Assembly (NCBI RefSeq): GCF_000149955.1
Contig: NC_030988.1
Coordinates: 2,634,380 to 2,698,379 of the forward strand
Source: Fusarium oxysporum f. sp. lycopersici 4287
Lineage: Eukaryota > Ascomycota > Sordariomycetes > Hypocreales > Nectriaceae
DNA length: 64,000 nucleotides
Direction of reading: 5' to 3'
Shown: piece by piece, positions 42,665 through 53,524 of the stretch
Numbering within the stretch: the stretch's first letter is position 1
How the letters are laid out: the number at the start of each line of letters is the position of its first letter
Position numbers and translations under genes: made by a program
Notes under the pieces: generated by a model
What the model was told of the DNA's origin: nothing
Databases searched by the model: none
Seen by the model: only the letters and a program-made list of their open reading frames with translations

Positions 42665-43711
42665 ATGGCGTCAACTATCGCCCTCCCACAAACTATGCGA
42701 GCTGCGCAATGGCGCTCAATCAAAGGTGGCATCGAAAAGAACCTCAAGATAGTCGCGGATGCAAAGCTTCCTAGATCCGCTCACTGCCTACCAAAAGGTC
42801 ACACACTCGTCAAGGTAGCATACGCATCTCTCAACCATTTCGACTACAAAGTGGCCGAAATGCCTCTAGGCAGCATCTTGTTCACTAAGCCCGTCACGCC
42901 CGGGCTTGACTTTTCCGGCACGATTGTTTCCACCACGCTTGATAACTTCAGCCCCGGCCAACGCGTTCTCGGTAGAACTAAATTACCCACTGGAGGCACT
43001 TTGGCAGAATATGTCGTGGTGGGGGAAGCCGGAATCGCTGCTTTGCCTGACGGCGTATCCCTCAGAGAAGCAGCATGTGTCGGCATCTGTGGCACAACCG
43101 CGTTACAATGTCTCATGCCGTTCGTAAGACGAGGAGACAGGGTCCTCATAAACGGTGGTAGCGGAGGTGTTGGCGTCTTTGCAGTTCAAATAGCCAAAGC
43201 TCTGGGCTGTTCTCACGTCACAACCATCTGCTCAGCATCCAATGCCGACTTTTGCCGGGGCCTTGGATCTGACGAAACTATTTACTACATGTCCCAGGGT
43301 CCAGTGGAAGTTCTGAAGCAAAGTGAAGTCCAGTTCGACCTCATACTCGACACAGTCTTTACGAATGCGGACCTGTACTGGCAGTGTCGTCATTATCTCA
43401 AACCCCAAGGAAGATATGTTTGTGTGGGCTTACCACTACAATACCAGACCTTAAAGTCTCTTCTGAGTATTCATTTGTTACCCAGATGGATGGGTGGTGG
43501 GAAGCGTGTGTTCAAATACCACTCGGTAACAGCAAATCCAAAAGATTACGCACAGATCGCCGGTTGGATCCGAGATAGAAGGGTAAGGCCCATGGTCGAA
43601 GAAGAGTTTGACCTAGAGGATGCTGGCAGGGGTTATGCAAGCCTGAAAGAGGGGAGAACTAGAGGCAAACTGATAGTTTGCGTGGGTGGAGAACCCAGTA
43701 GCCACGTGTGA
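42665..43711 (+). CDS. zinc-independent MDR oxidoreductase (quinone-oxidoreductase-like)
   Basis: Single exon of 348 residues, intact. It has an N-terminal GroES-like domain (HTLVKVAYASLNHFDYKV, TPGLDFSGTIV) and the nucleotide loop GGSGGVGVFAVQIAK at about 164-178. LDTVF and a C-terminal GYASLKEGRTRGKLIVCV match the MDR superfamily members that lack catalytic zinc, such as quinone oxidoreductases and the Reticulon-4-interacting-protein group. The usual zinc-binding Cys/His cluster is absent. The substrate is unknown; NADPH-dependent reduction of a quinone or enone is likely. Trans-acting enoyl reductases of polyketide clusters are related, but no polyketide synthase lies nearby. Confidence 0.8.
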   Translation: MASTIALPQTMRAAQWRSIKGGIEKNLKIVADAKLPRSAHCLPKGHTLVKVAYASLNHFDYKVAEMPLGSILFTKPVTPGLDFSGTIVSTTLDNFSPGQRVLGRTKLPTGGTLAEYVVVGEAGIAALPDGVSLREAACVGICGTTALQCLMPFVRRGDRVLINGGSGGVGVFAVQIAKALGCSHVTTICSASNADFCRGLGSDETIYYMSQGPVEVLKQSEVQFDLILDTVFTNADLYWQCRHYLKPQGRYVCVGLPLQYQTLKSLLSIHLLPRWMGGGKRVFKYHSVTANPKDYAQIAGWIRDRRVRPMVEEEFDLEDAGRGYASLKEGRTRGKLIVCVGGEPSSHV

Positions 43712-44059
43712 CATCATTCGGTTGGACTAGAGTTGAGGTTACGGGAACGATGACGGCTTTTGATGCGGATACTTGGTTTTCTTAGGCATGGCTAGCTATG
43801 GAGGTTGTTCAAGAGACTTTCCCCGGAGCGTATGCTAACTACTGAAGCAAAAGGAGGCAAAGTGTGGGTCAAGGAACCGTCAAGAATGATAATCAATCTG
43901 TAGCAGGGTAGGCATGATCTTCACGGCCTCAGGAAACAAACTGCGTTAGTAGTCTAGCTGTATACCATGTAGTAGCTAAATTTGGGAAAAACGATCTTCT
44001 TTTTAAAATACCTTCTAGTCATCCTATTTATCACTTTCAAAAATCCTGAGGACTGCCTG
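43712..44059. other. intergenic, no gene recognised
   Basis: 3' flank of the MDR gene and the presumed start of the LINE 5' region. Confidence 0.35.
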
Positions 44060-44124
44060 GCGGAGATTCAGGCCCTTGGTGGATATCTGGTGTTGCGAAC
44101 CCTGCATCAGACGTCATCATCGTC

Positions 44125-45390
44125 ATGGGAGACGATCCGGATGGTTCGGGCGGGGGATATCATCACCCTCAGCGGAAGAGGGTCAGGACGACGAAGGTAT
44201 TGGAGATGGAGCAGCAAAATGGCGATATGGAATGGCAGGAGGAAGGTGAGACCAGTGAGGGAGCTCTGGGACAGAATCGAGCTCGGAAGCAGGCTGTCCC
44301 CAAGTCAGCTGGTGGTATGGTCGAGGCAGTCCAGAGCTTGAAGCAACTACTAGAGCAGGACTTGAACAAGAAAATCGAAGCGATGAAGGCCGAGTTTCAG
44401 CTCGAGTTCACCAAGCTCAGTGATCGCATGGCCGAGGAAGTCGCTAGGGCCACGGCCCAGATGGCACAAGAATTATCGCAAGTCCTAGACCAGCTCACCC
44501 AGGTTTGCGGCGAGCTGGAGCAGACTCGACTACAGCTAGATATGCTGAACAAGACTGAAACACCACGGTCGTCGGTTCAATCGTATGCAGACGCAGCCAG
44601 GATGACATCCACCAGCATGTCCAGTCAATCTTCGTCTGCAGCCCGATCGGCAACTCCGGAACCGGTGTTCTGCACAGTCGACACATCCAGAGTTGCTGAA
44701 GGCCATCTTGGAGACGTTACACCAACAATGATTCGTAAGACCGTGGAGCAGGAGATGTGACAGTCGAGTGACCAATCTTACTGGCGATGCGTCGCAGTGA
44801 CCAGAGATGGACGGAATGCCAACCGCCTTAGGATTCTAGGTAGGAACGAAGAAGAAATACAAAAGATCAAAGCCATCCTCGAAAACAGGAAAGCTCCAGG
44901 TGCAAGAGTCCTTCGGGATCAACTATATCCTATCAAAGTTGATAGCATGAATCGTATGGCCGTCTTTGACTAGGAGTTTAACATCCTCCCCGGAGCAATA
45001 GAAACCTTAAACCAGGAGAATGAAGTCCAGATTGCCATGGTAGCCTGGCTGAGCCGGAAGGTCAACCCCAAGTCATATGGACCCATGTAGTCTACTTAAC
45101 TAAGAGTACCGATGCCAAGAGGCTACTGTAGGAACGCTACTTTTTCGTCGCAGGTGAATCGGCATAAACGAGTGTATTTGAGCAGACCACTGGACCGGAA
45201 CAATGCTATAACTGCCAAGAGCTAGGTCACAAGGCATTCTCGTGCAGTAAGAATCGAGTGTGTGCAAGGTGCGCCGCCGAGGGCCACCATCACAGTGAGT
45301 GCCAGGCACAGATACCCAAGTGCTCTCTGCAGCGGTCCGCATGAGTCATTCAGTAGAAATTGCCTGAAACTTCACCACAAGCGGCATGAG
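44125..45390 (+). pseudogene. LINE ORF1 (gag-like, zinc-knuckle protein), broken
   Basis: The first 211 codons are open: MGDDPDGSGGGYHHPQRKR, a coiled coil (LLEQDLNKKIEAMKAEFQLE) and a Ser-rich segment. A TGA at 44758 then interrupts VEQEM*QSSDQSYWRC, and further stops lie before FNILPGAIETLNQ and after NPKSYGPM. Three CCHC-like knuckles follow (CYNCQELGHKAFSC, CARCAAEGHHHSEC, CSLCS.PHESFSRNC). The order matches ORF1 of Tad elements, which binds the element RNA. Confidence 0.7.
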
Positions 45391-47529
45391 TAAGTCGTTG
45401 CAGGTGATTCAACTGAATGTGAGAAAGCAGGATACGGTACATGAGAGCCTCATGAACGATAAACAACTACAAGAATACACAGTGATAGCGATCCAAGAGC
45501 CCCAAGCACACCAAAAGGACGGCAAGCTACTAACGGTCCCAATGGGCACTCCAGATGGGTTAGGATGGTCCCCACAGTTTGGAGAGAGGGCAGATGGCCT
45601 ATCCGAAGCATGTTATGGGTAAACAAGGATGTGGAGGCGGAGCAGACACCGATTGAGACAGCAGATATGACGGCAGCCATCTTGCGACTCCCTGAGCGGC
45701 TGGTTCTGGTTGTTTCGGTTTACGTGTCAGGAGGAGACACCCAAGCTTTACAAGGCACTTGCAACGCTTTGCGCCAGGTCATCTCAGACGTAAGAGAACA
45801 AGCTGGTAGACTGGTGGACAGGGTAGTTGTCGGAGACTTCAACCGACACGACCAGCTATGGGGAGGAGACAACATATCCTTGACGAGGCAAGGCGAAGCG
45901 GATCAGATTATCAATCTTATAAATGAGTTTGACCTTATCAGCCTGCTCCCGAGAGGAACGAAGACGTAGAATGATGGAGATTTTGAGACAACAGTCGACC
46001 TGGTCCTCGCTTCCGCAGATCTAGCGTCTTTGACTATCAAGTGTATGATACACGGTACAGAGCACGGATCTGATCATCGTGCTATTCAGACGGAGTTGAC
46101 GTCTCCGTCCCGGTGCCCCAAGCTCAAGAACGCACCATGGAAGGAAATCAACGTTCGAATTGCCGCAGCATTAGAGTCTACCCTGGAGGAAGGTACTGTA
46201 TAGCAGAAGACTGGCAGGCTTATGACAGTGGCGCTAGAGGCGGTTCACGCTCTGACACCCAGAGCTAAGCCGTCACCCTATGCAAAACGCTGGTGGACCT
46301 CAGACCTCACGCAACTCCGGCACATATACACACACTGGAGAAATCGCGCTAGAACATTGAGGCGAGCAGGATGGGATTGTCAAGAGCTTGAGGAGACGGC
46401 CAGAGGAGCAGCAAAGCAATACCACGATGCCATCAGACAGCAGAAGAAGACGCACTGGAATGAGTTTCTAGCTGACAACGACAACGTCTGGAAGGCAGCA
46501 ACGTACCTCAAATCTGGAGATGATACAGCATTTGTCAAAGTACCCCAACTTGCAAGGGCCGACGGCACATGCACAACCAACAACATCGAACAGGCTGATG
46601 AGATGCTGGCCACCTTTTTTACCCCATTGCCGGAGCACATCGAAGAGGAAGAGGAGCGACCTCAGCGCGAAGCCGCCATCGTCATGCCGGACATTACTCT
46701 GGAGGAGGTGGAACGACAGCTTTTCGCCGCAAAGTCGTGGGAAGCACCTGGCGAGGACGGACTACCCGTCGTAGTCTGGAAAGAGATCTGGCCCTCTGTT
46801 AAGCACCGAGTCTTCTCGCTGTTTCGTGCATCGCTAGAATAAGTAATATCCCGATGGAAGAACTAGAAACGATCAACCCTTTCACGTTGGCACCCTGGGT
46901 AGAACGGGTGCAAACTATAGTGGATGAAGGGGATAGTTCGGGGACAACGCAAGCAGATCTAGGATGGGCGGTACGTGCTGCAGTGAGCAGTTCGGCGCGG
47001 AATGGGGTAGTCGGAGTCGGCGGGTCATCGAGATCCCTGCCTTGGTGCGAGGAGGACCGAAGCTTGAGCGCTTTTCTTTCACGCTCGGCATGAGGACGGA
47101 GCAGAACCCATTTTCCGGACAACTAGCAGCGATGGCTTACACGTTGAAACACTTACCCGACCTTGAGTATCGAAGCGTGGCACTGTTGGCGAGCAACAAA
47201 GCCGCCGTGCTCATGGTCCGAAACCGTCGCCAGCAGTCGGGTCAAGAGTATGTTGGATGCATATATGATTCTATCAATGTATTGAGGCTTAAGGGAAACG
47301 TGGTAGCTGTCGTATGGATGCCCATCGGTGCTGAACACAGGCTCCTGAAAATGGCTAAGAATGAGGCGCGAAGTGCAAGCCAAGACGGTGCCGTCCCAGC
47401 TCGGAAGTTTCCCCGAATGCGATCGACGACCCTGAACATAACCCGATCGAGTCAGCGTACTAGGAAACAGCTACCAGATAACGTAGGGAGGTTTTCAAAG
47501 AAGGTCGATGCTGCACTCCCAGGCAAGTA
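45386..47529 (+). pseudogene. LINE ORF2, 5' part: endonuclease, RT core deleted, RNase H start
   Basis: It starts [18 protein letters not shown], overlapping the ORF1 stop. The AP-like endonuclease part shows [22 protein letters not shown] and GSDHRAI, spread over several frames with stops. Residues up to [20 protein letters not shown] are the RT N-terminal region. Immediately after RASLE (46842) the sequence jumps to an RNase H-like part (NPFTLAPWVERVQTIVDEG then MAYTLKHLPDLEYRSVALLA), so the RT catalytic core with its YADD box has been deleted. It continues after the pogo insertion at 49736. Confidence 0.7.
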
Positions 47530-49735
47530 CCATGCAGTACCCACCTGCCGTACGTACCCACCTACCGTACACCAAAAAAGATTTTCCCCATACAAAATGC
47601 CCAATTTCACTTATAGAGTATGTTATCAAAATGAAAGATATTTTAATAAGAAAATGTCTATTACATTAAGAATTGCATAGAATTTAATATTTCCACTTTG
47701 CTTCCACAGCGACGCTTGCGGTGTGGTCGCACGGAACTAATATAAAATGTCTCAAAATGCCTCCCTTATCAACCAGCCTCCTCGAAGCTTCATCCAAACT
47801 TTTCTCTTCCCCATCTTTCCTTGGTCACCTCAAACATGCCTCAATCATCTTATACGGAGGACGATGTTATCCAGGCCATACTAGATGTCACAGAAAATGG
47901 CCTCTCCCAGAACCAGGCCGCCCAGAAGAACGGCGTGCCTCCGACCACTCTCTCTGACCGATTAAGAGGCCTACCGTCAAAATCCGAGGTCACCCAGCCT
48001 GCTCAGCTGCTATCCAAGTCGGAGGAGTCCAGATTGGTTACCTGGATACTTCGACAAGAGGCCTTGGGCTATGCACCTTCTCACAGCCAAGTTCGCGCCA
48101 CCGTTGCTGCCCTCTTGAGACAGCAAGGACGGGAAAGGCCTATCGGTATACACTGGCTAGCTAGGTTCATTAAACGCCATGACGATATCAAGACGACGGT
48201 GGGGAAACGCCAGGAAGCTGCAAGGTTCAATTCCTTTACCCCAATGGCCGTCAATTGGTACTTTGATATCCGGGAGAGCGAATATGGCTGGATCAAACCG
48301 GAGAACACGGTTAATGTTGACGAGGGCGGTATCATGGCTGGATTTGGTGAGTATTGATCATTTTTGCTACCAAACTCATTAATCCACTGAAAAATATAGG
48401 CTTGGATTCCTTGGTCATTGGCAGTAGCGATCCTAGGAGGAAGGCCTTCCTCAAGGGCTCGCAGTCCCGCACTTGGACTACCTTTATCGAAGCCGTCACC
48501 GCAGATGGTCGCCTTCTAAAGCCGGGGATTATCTTCAAAGGTAAAGAGCTTCAGCAACAGTGGTTTATCGATGAGCTCCGGGGGATCGCCGACTGGTATT
48601 ATATCACGTCCGATAATGGCTGGACGGACAACCATATCGCAGTCGAGTGGCTCAAGGAGGTCTATCTGCCTCAAACGCAACCGGCGGATGAGTCTGATGC
48701 AAGGCTCATCATATTAGATGGCCATGGAAGCCATGTATCTGTGAGTATCTACCTGTTCTAGATCGGAAATGCCACTGACGGCGCTGACTGAAAATCCAGG
48801 ATGAGTGGATGGCTACGTGCTTTTTGAACAACGTATATTGCTGTTACCTGCCTGCACACTGCTCTCATGGGCTGCAGCCGCTGGATAATGGCGTCTTTAA
48901 TGTATCCAAGGCTGCCTACCGAAAAGAACTGCAAAAACTCGCCAGCCTGACCGATTCTGCGCCGGTAGACAAGGTCAACTTCATCAAGGCCTATGCCAAG
49001 GCCAGGGAAGTGGGTATGACGAAGAAAAATATACTCTCAGGCTGGAGAGTGACTGGAAACTGGCCGATTTCACGGCGGAAAGCGCTCATACATCCTGAGA
49101 TTCAACCGGACAAGAAGGAAGCGACGCCCGGGTCGGACGGCCACCGAGACGGGCAAGTCGACTCTGATAATACGCCAAAGACCAGCCGCCACATCCGAGA
49201 TATGGGGAAGAACAAGAGCCCGTCAACAAGAAGGCGCTATTCTGTGATATCGAAAGGGTTTGAAGCCCAAGAGTCAAAGATCGCCTCTCTGAGCACCAGG
49301 ATAGCCAGTCTGGAGGAGGAAGTTGGCCGGTTGAGCAGAGGCAAGAAGAGGAAGGCGATACCGAATCCCAATAAAAGATTCATGACATTGGCAGAAGCTC
49401 TGGTAACTGGTGAGACTATTTCCAAGGCAAACGAAGCAATTGAAGAGGCGGATGCTGTTGAGGATGTGATCGAGGTGGGAGGGATGGAAGAAGTTGAGAG
49501 TTCAAATTCGGAGGAGGAAGAATTAGGTGTGGTACGCACACGCGCAGGGCGTGAAGTCAAAATACCGCGAAAATATTAAAATCTACTTTATTCTAAAACG
49601 AAATTCGAAAATCATTTCACGGGTTTTATTTTTGGTGAATTTTCAACATATGGTTGAAAAATAGCATTCTGTATGGGGGAATTTTCTTTTTGCTGTACGG
49701 TAGGTGGGTACGTACGGCAGGTGGGTACTGCATGG
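47530..49735 (+). mobile_element. complete pogo/Fot-like DNA transposon with 42-bp perfect TIRs
   Basis: TIRs at 47530-47571 and 49694-49735 begin CCATGCAGTACCCACCTGCC and are identical over 42 bp. TA flanks both ends (47528-47529 and 49736-49737). Removing the element and one TA restores the LINE frame ALPGK-Y-TRLLYDDLSRRE. Repeated GTACCCACCT.CCGTAC units inside the TIR may be transposase-binding sites. Ends, target duplication and transposase frame are all intact, so it is a candidate active element. Confidence 0.9.
47836..49579 (+). CDS. pogo/Fot-like transposase, intact
   Basis: Exons are 47836-48346, 48400-48740 and 48800-49579, with introns of 53 and 59 nt, for 543 residues. The domains in order are a pipsqueak-type HTH (YTEDDVIQAILDVTENGLSQ), a CENP-B/Tc5-type HTH (LGYAPSHSQVRATVAALL ... 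HWLARFIKRH), and a DDE_1 catalytic core. The three acidic residues are Asp162 (NVDEGG), Asp277 (ILDGHGSH) and Asp313 (LQPLDNGVF), a DD35D spacing. A C-terminal Lys-rich and coiled-coil tail (IASLSTRIASLEEEVGRL) and an acidic end follow. It is encoded inside the TIR-bounded element and should cut and paste at TA. A dead relative lies at 33.7-35.8 kb. Confidence 0.9.
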
Positions 49736-50094
49736 TACACCCGACTGCTCTATGATGACTTATCAAGGAGAGAAACCAGCGTGCTATCACAGCTTAGGAC
49801 AGACATGGCCAGACTGAACGGGTACCTCTTCCGGATCAGGCAGAGTAGCAGCGTCACAGCAATGCGTATGCGGGCAAGCGATAGAGACAGTAGAGCACTT
49901 TCTCTTTCGATGCACGAAATGGACAGCGCATAGGACTGAAATGTTGCAGTGCACGGAGACATTGAGAGGAAACCTCTCGTTCTACCTAGGAGGAAAATCA
50001 CCATCAGATGACGCAAAGTGGACGCCAAACATGCAGGCAGTCCATGCAACTATACGCTTTGCAATGGCCACAGGCCGACTCGACACACAATACT
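49736..50094 (+). pseudogene. LINE ORF2, C-terminal part after the pogo insertion
   Basis: It resumes exactly where 47529 stops: TRLLYDDLSRRETSVLSQLR, then RLNGYLFRIRQ. One frame change later comes a knuckle-like C.CG...TVEHFLFRC and a final MATGRLDTQY followed by a stop at about 50092. This is the usual C-terminus of Tad-like ORF2. Confidence 0.7.
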
Positions 50095-50237
50095 GAAACC
50101 AGATTGCAAGAATCACACCTACTTACTCTTACTAACCTACTTACACTAAACACCAAACACCCCGTCTTATAAAAGCGGACGTTGCTTCAGCCGCCGTAGA
50201 TAGGACGTTGAAAACTTGAAGAATAGCCTTCAAGCTA

Positions 50238-52094
50238 ACGTATCTGACCACCACTCCGCCCACACCTCCACACCGCCCCACCTGCGATAGCTTCATTTCC
50301 GTTCTAACGCATTATGTAGATTAATTCTCAAATTATGAAAATAGCTTCAATTCAATTAAGATTTTGGGTATTGACTAAAAACCTCTTGTTCAACCGACTG
50401 CTTTTTTCTCCGCTTCGGCAGACGATTTTCCGCCGCGGCTTCGTCATTTAACTTCCAAGTGTTCATCTCGGACCGGTCCTTCGCTATAACAAGATTATCA
50501 GCATGAGGAAAAGCCTTGTTCGGGTCCCAATTGACCTTGCAACGGCCTAACGGCTTAATACTAGTTATTTGAGCTTTCTATATGGCGATTTTTTGCTCCT
50601 GGAAGACTATAGACGCACCTCTTTAGTCCAGTGACTTTCCTGCCTTCCGTAGGATCATTCTGACGTCCCTTCTAGCATTCCCTGATAACCAATCGACCCG
50701 TTAGAGTAGTCTTTCTATATCGCGGCTTGACGAGGGCGTATTAAAGATATCGCGATCGACTTTAACCGTGATTGGTGGTGTTGTGGGAGGCTGAAAAGTC
50801 GGTCTGCGATGCTCTTTGGGCTATAACCTCTTTATAGCTTGATCAATATCGACTGGGTATATCCCTGATGCTTGAAACGCCTGTCGGATGTTCTCTGGTC
50901 TGAAGGCTTTCTTAGAAGCTATTTTATATGCCTATACGAAGATGTGTTTCTGTCTATTTGATGTCGCTTCGTAGGTCTCCATTCCAGCTGTCTCTTCTCG
51001 ATAGTATCTTTTTAACGGGGAAAAAAGACCAAGGTCCAGCGGTTGAGTGATATGTGACGAGTGCGACGGCAGCTAATTAAGCCATACCTTGTTTATCATT
51101 GCCTTCTTTATGAAGACGGGACTTATATGAGTCTTATGTTGATTGGGGACTAATAGTCGCCAGGAAGATGGGTCTTTGGATGAGTCTTGGGCAGATAAAT
51201 GTCGTAGAACTACCGTAGTAATATTTCTGTATTAGACCAGCCTTTCTTGCTGCAAGTGAACTTCCAATCCGGTATATCCCTTGGAAAATACTATCCCTAT
51301 AGCGATAATCCTATAAATATTACCGTTGGGGTCAGTCGGCGACCATCAGCAGATATTGTCTCTAATATCGAGATCCAAGCGGAAGCGTCTGACTGTATCT
51401 TCTCTGACGAGCTCGTCAGGACCGTTCCAGCTACTATGCCGGCTATAGTTTCCCCTTCTTGGACTCCAGTCTCGTCGAGGTTGTGCATACGGGCTGTACC
51501 AATTGATAAGTCAATAACAAGACGCCTGAGTCCCTCATAATACTCCCTCGGTCCCTCTTCTGTAACAGACTTCTTCCTTGCGACCGAAATAAGTCGTGAT
51601 GGCTTCAACATAACGCTGTTATGCCGTTTGAAGAATCGGTTTACCCAATTTTTCCCTAGATGACTTCCACAGCCGTTCAATTCAGCAAGATGCTGGGCAT
51701 ATTCATGGATCTTCTTCTTTAATAACGGCTGGGAATACTTTTCTCGTATTAATATAAGGTCGATGAGTTCCTGTTCCTGTTGCGGCGTCAGCGAGAGGTA
51801 TTTTTGGTGTTGTAAACGCGTCGGTTGCGCGCCACCGATCCGATCCCTTAAAGTCGACCTCGGCACGGTCTCCCACTTAGCTGCACCGCGAACGCCCCTT
51901 GTAGAGGCCTCAGAAATTGCTCTGGAAATTCTCAATTCACGATCCATGATAAATGAAGCTATTCTGATAATTTGGCTTTTTTTGATGAATAATTGGCAAA
52001 ATAAAGTGCACGCATCATCAATAGCTGTTGTGGTGTTGAGACTATCACCAAATGGGCGGTGTGGGGGGGTGGGCGGAGTGGTGGTAAGATACGT
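50238..52094 (-). mobile_element. decayed pogo-type DNA transposon with recognisable TIRs
   Basis: The ends ACGTATCTGACCACCACTCC (50238 on) and ACGTATCTTACCACCACTCC (reverse complement of 52094 on) pair over about 45 bp with a few mismatches. TA lies outside both. The transposase on the minus strand starts at 51947 (MDRELRISRAISEASTRG) and is open to 51297, with CENP-B HTH (LGKNWVNRFFKRH) and first Asp NLDETG. The remainder to about 50850 is readable (ITQPLDLGLFSPLKRYY, ASGIYPVDIDQAIKRL) but has at least four TAG/TAA stops and lacks a clear second-Asp DGH.SH box. The stops fit C-to-T decay. The TIRs differ from both intact elements, so it is a third family. Confidence 0.75.
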
Positions 52095-52645
52095 TAATAG
52101 TAACAGCATAGGAGAAGCTACTATATATGTGCTAGGCTTCAGAAAGGCCGCTAATATTTTAACACTTACGTATTTATCAATTTAATTCTTGTTGCTTTTT
52201 CGTCAGGCCTATAATAGGTGGCACGCGTGCTACTGGCCGACAGCATGATGATTTCTGATGATAACCAATGAGATTTGCGCGACAGCTTTGTCAGTCAAGG
52301 TTGGAAAATGAGCATCTGGGAATCCTGACTTCACAACCGGAGAGTAACACACACTATCCTATGGATCATTACTGCATAATGACGTAGTGAAGCTGCCATT
52401 GCATCACTATTTGACACCGCATCGTCACGTTAGCATGATTTCCATGATTTATCATCAGCTGCTCGATGCCTTCTGCTCTGGTGTGGAGATTTGATGTGGA
52501 AGTTATCTGCGCCGTCTATTTGAAGCGACCAGGACCATTCAATTTGCCCTATCAAAGACTCACCTATATCAGTGATCAACCACTCTCCGGCAATCACACA
52601 GGCACACCTCCAGAGAAGTTGGCAGCTTCTAAAATAAGTCCACAA
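52095..52645. other. intergenic, no gene recognised
   Basis: Spacer between the decayed transposon and an SDR relic. No structure was found. Confidence 0.4.
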
Positions 52646-53463
52646 GTTCTGATCGTCGGCGACCACGGAAGATTGCTCAGATCCTTGCGCAGAAACTACT
52701 CAAGAAGTCGTGGACCGTCACTACCTCATTCGGAGACAGGACCAGGTCTCCCAGAGCAACAGCCTGGCCAATGCTAACCAGGGAAATTTGAACTTGCTGG
52801 TCCGTAATTGGGAACGTGTCGACGATACTTCCCAAACAAGATTGATCCTCGATGAAGTCAAACCACATACCGTTGTTTGGTGAGCTGGGGCTGATGGGGA
52901 GGCAAGGTCTAACCGAGTAAGAAATGTACCAACTTAATCGAAACTGACGACTAATAGATTTCGCCAGACGTTTGCCATCGATGGTGATGTTGCTATTAAC
53001 TTTATTGATGCTACAGTCCAACGCCGCTTGTTAAAAAATTACTTCTTCGTATATTAACTGTCGTCGAGAATGACCTAGTTGGTGGGATGAGGACGCCTGA
53101 GTATACGCGCAAGAGATAAAGAGAAGCGGTCTCTTGAGCTACTGTCAAGCGTAATTAGCAGCAGATGAAATACTTCTCCAGGAAGCATCTAGCCGAGCTG
53201 ACTTCTCGGGGATAAGCCTTCACCTAGGCATACTGTCAGACGAACCCGCAGGGTTGATCGAGCTTGGAAAAAATAAAACGTCGAGGGCCAATGTTAGCCA
53301 GGCATCTGTAGTTCAAGTTATTGTGTTGCTGTTTGAGCATGGAACGGTGCAGACAGCCTGGCTGGATATGCTTGATGGCGCTGAAGATATTGAAACTGCT
53401 GTTGAACGTATAGCCAATGACGGAGAGAACGCGTCTGAGGAAGGAAAATGGTCGCAGACCTAG
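52646..53463 (+). pseudogene. heavily decayed NAD(P)-binding SDR (YwnB-like) gene
   Basis: Reading across frames on the plus strand gives an atypical SDR. A Rossmann start VLIVGDHG shifts one frame into KIAQILAQKLLKKSWTVTTS. RLILDEVKPHTVVW follows, then AINFIDATVQ, and finally a clean last segment GLIELGKNKTSRANVSQASV, VQVIVLLFEHGTVQTAWLDM, LDGAEDIETAVERIANDG. The order and spacing match fungal NAD(P)-binding SDRs of about 260 residues. Stops and frameshifts are frequent, so it is an old relic. The family call is from motif order, not a search. Confidence 0.5.
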
Positions 53464-53524
53464 ATGGCTGCAACTTGATTCTTGGGTATATGGATGGCAC
53501 TCCGAGTTTGACACCTTACCAATA

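Larger units (their letters stand above)
44060..50237 (+). mobile_element. degenerate Tad-like LINE, interrupted by a pogo element
   Basis: Collinear remains of ORF1 (44125-45390) and ORF2 (45386-46850, 46860-47529, 49736-50094) of a Tad-clade non-LTR retrotransposon, followed by about 140 bp of possible 3' UTR. The pogo element 47530-49735 splits the RNase H/C-terminal part. ORF1 and ORF2 carry several stops, and the reverse-transcriptase core is missing. The exact 5' end is not visible; 44060 is a guess. No target duplication was found. Confidence 0.75.
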
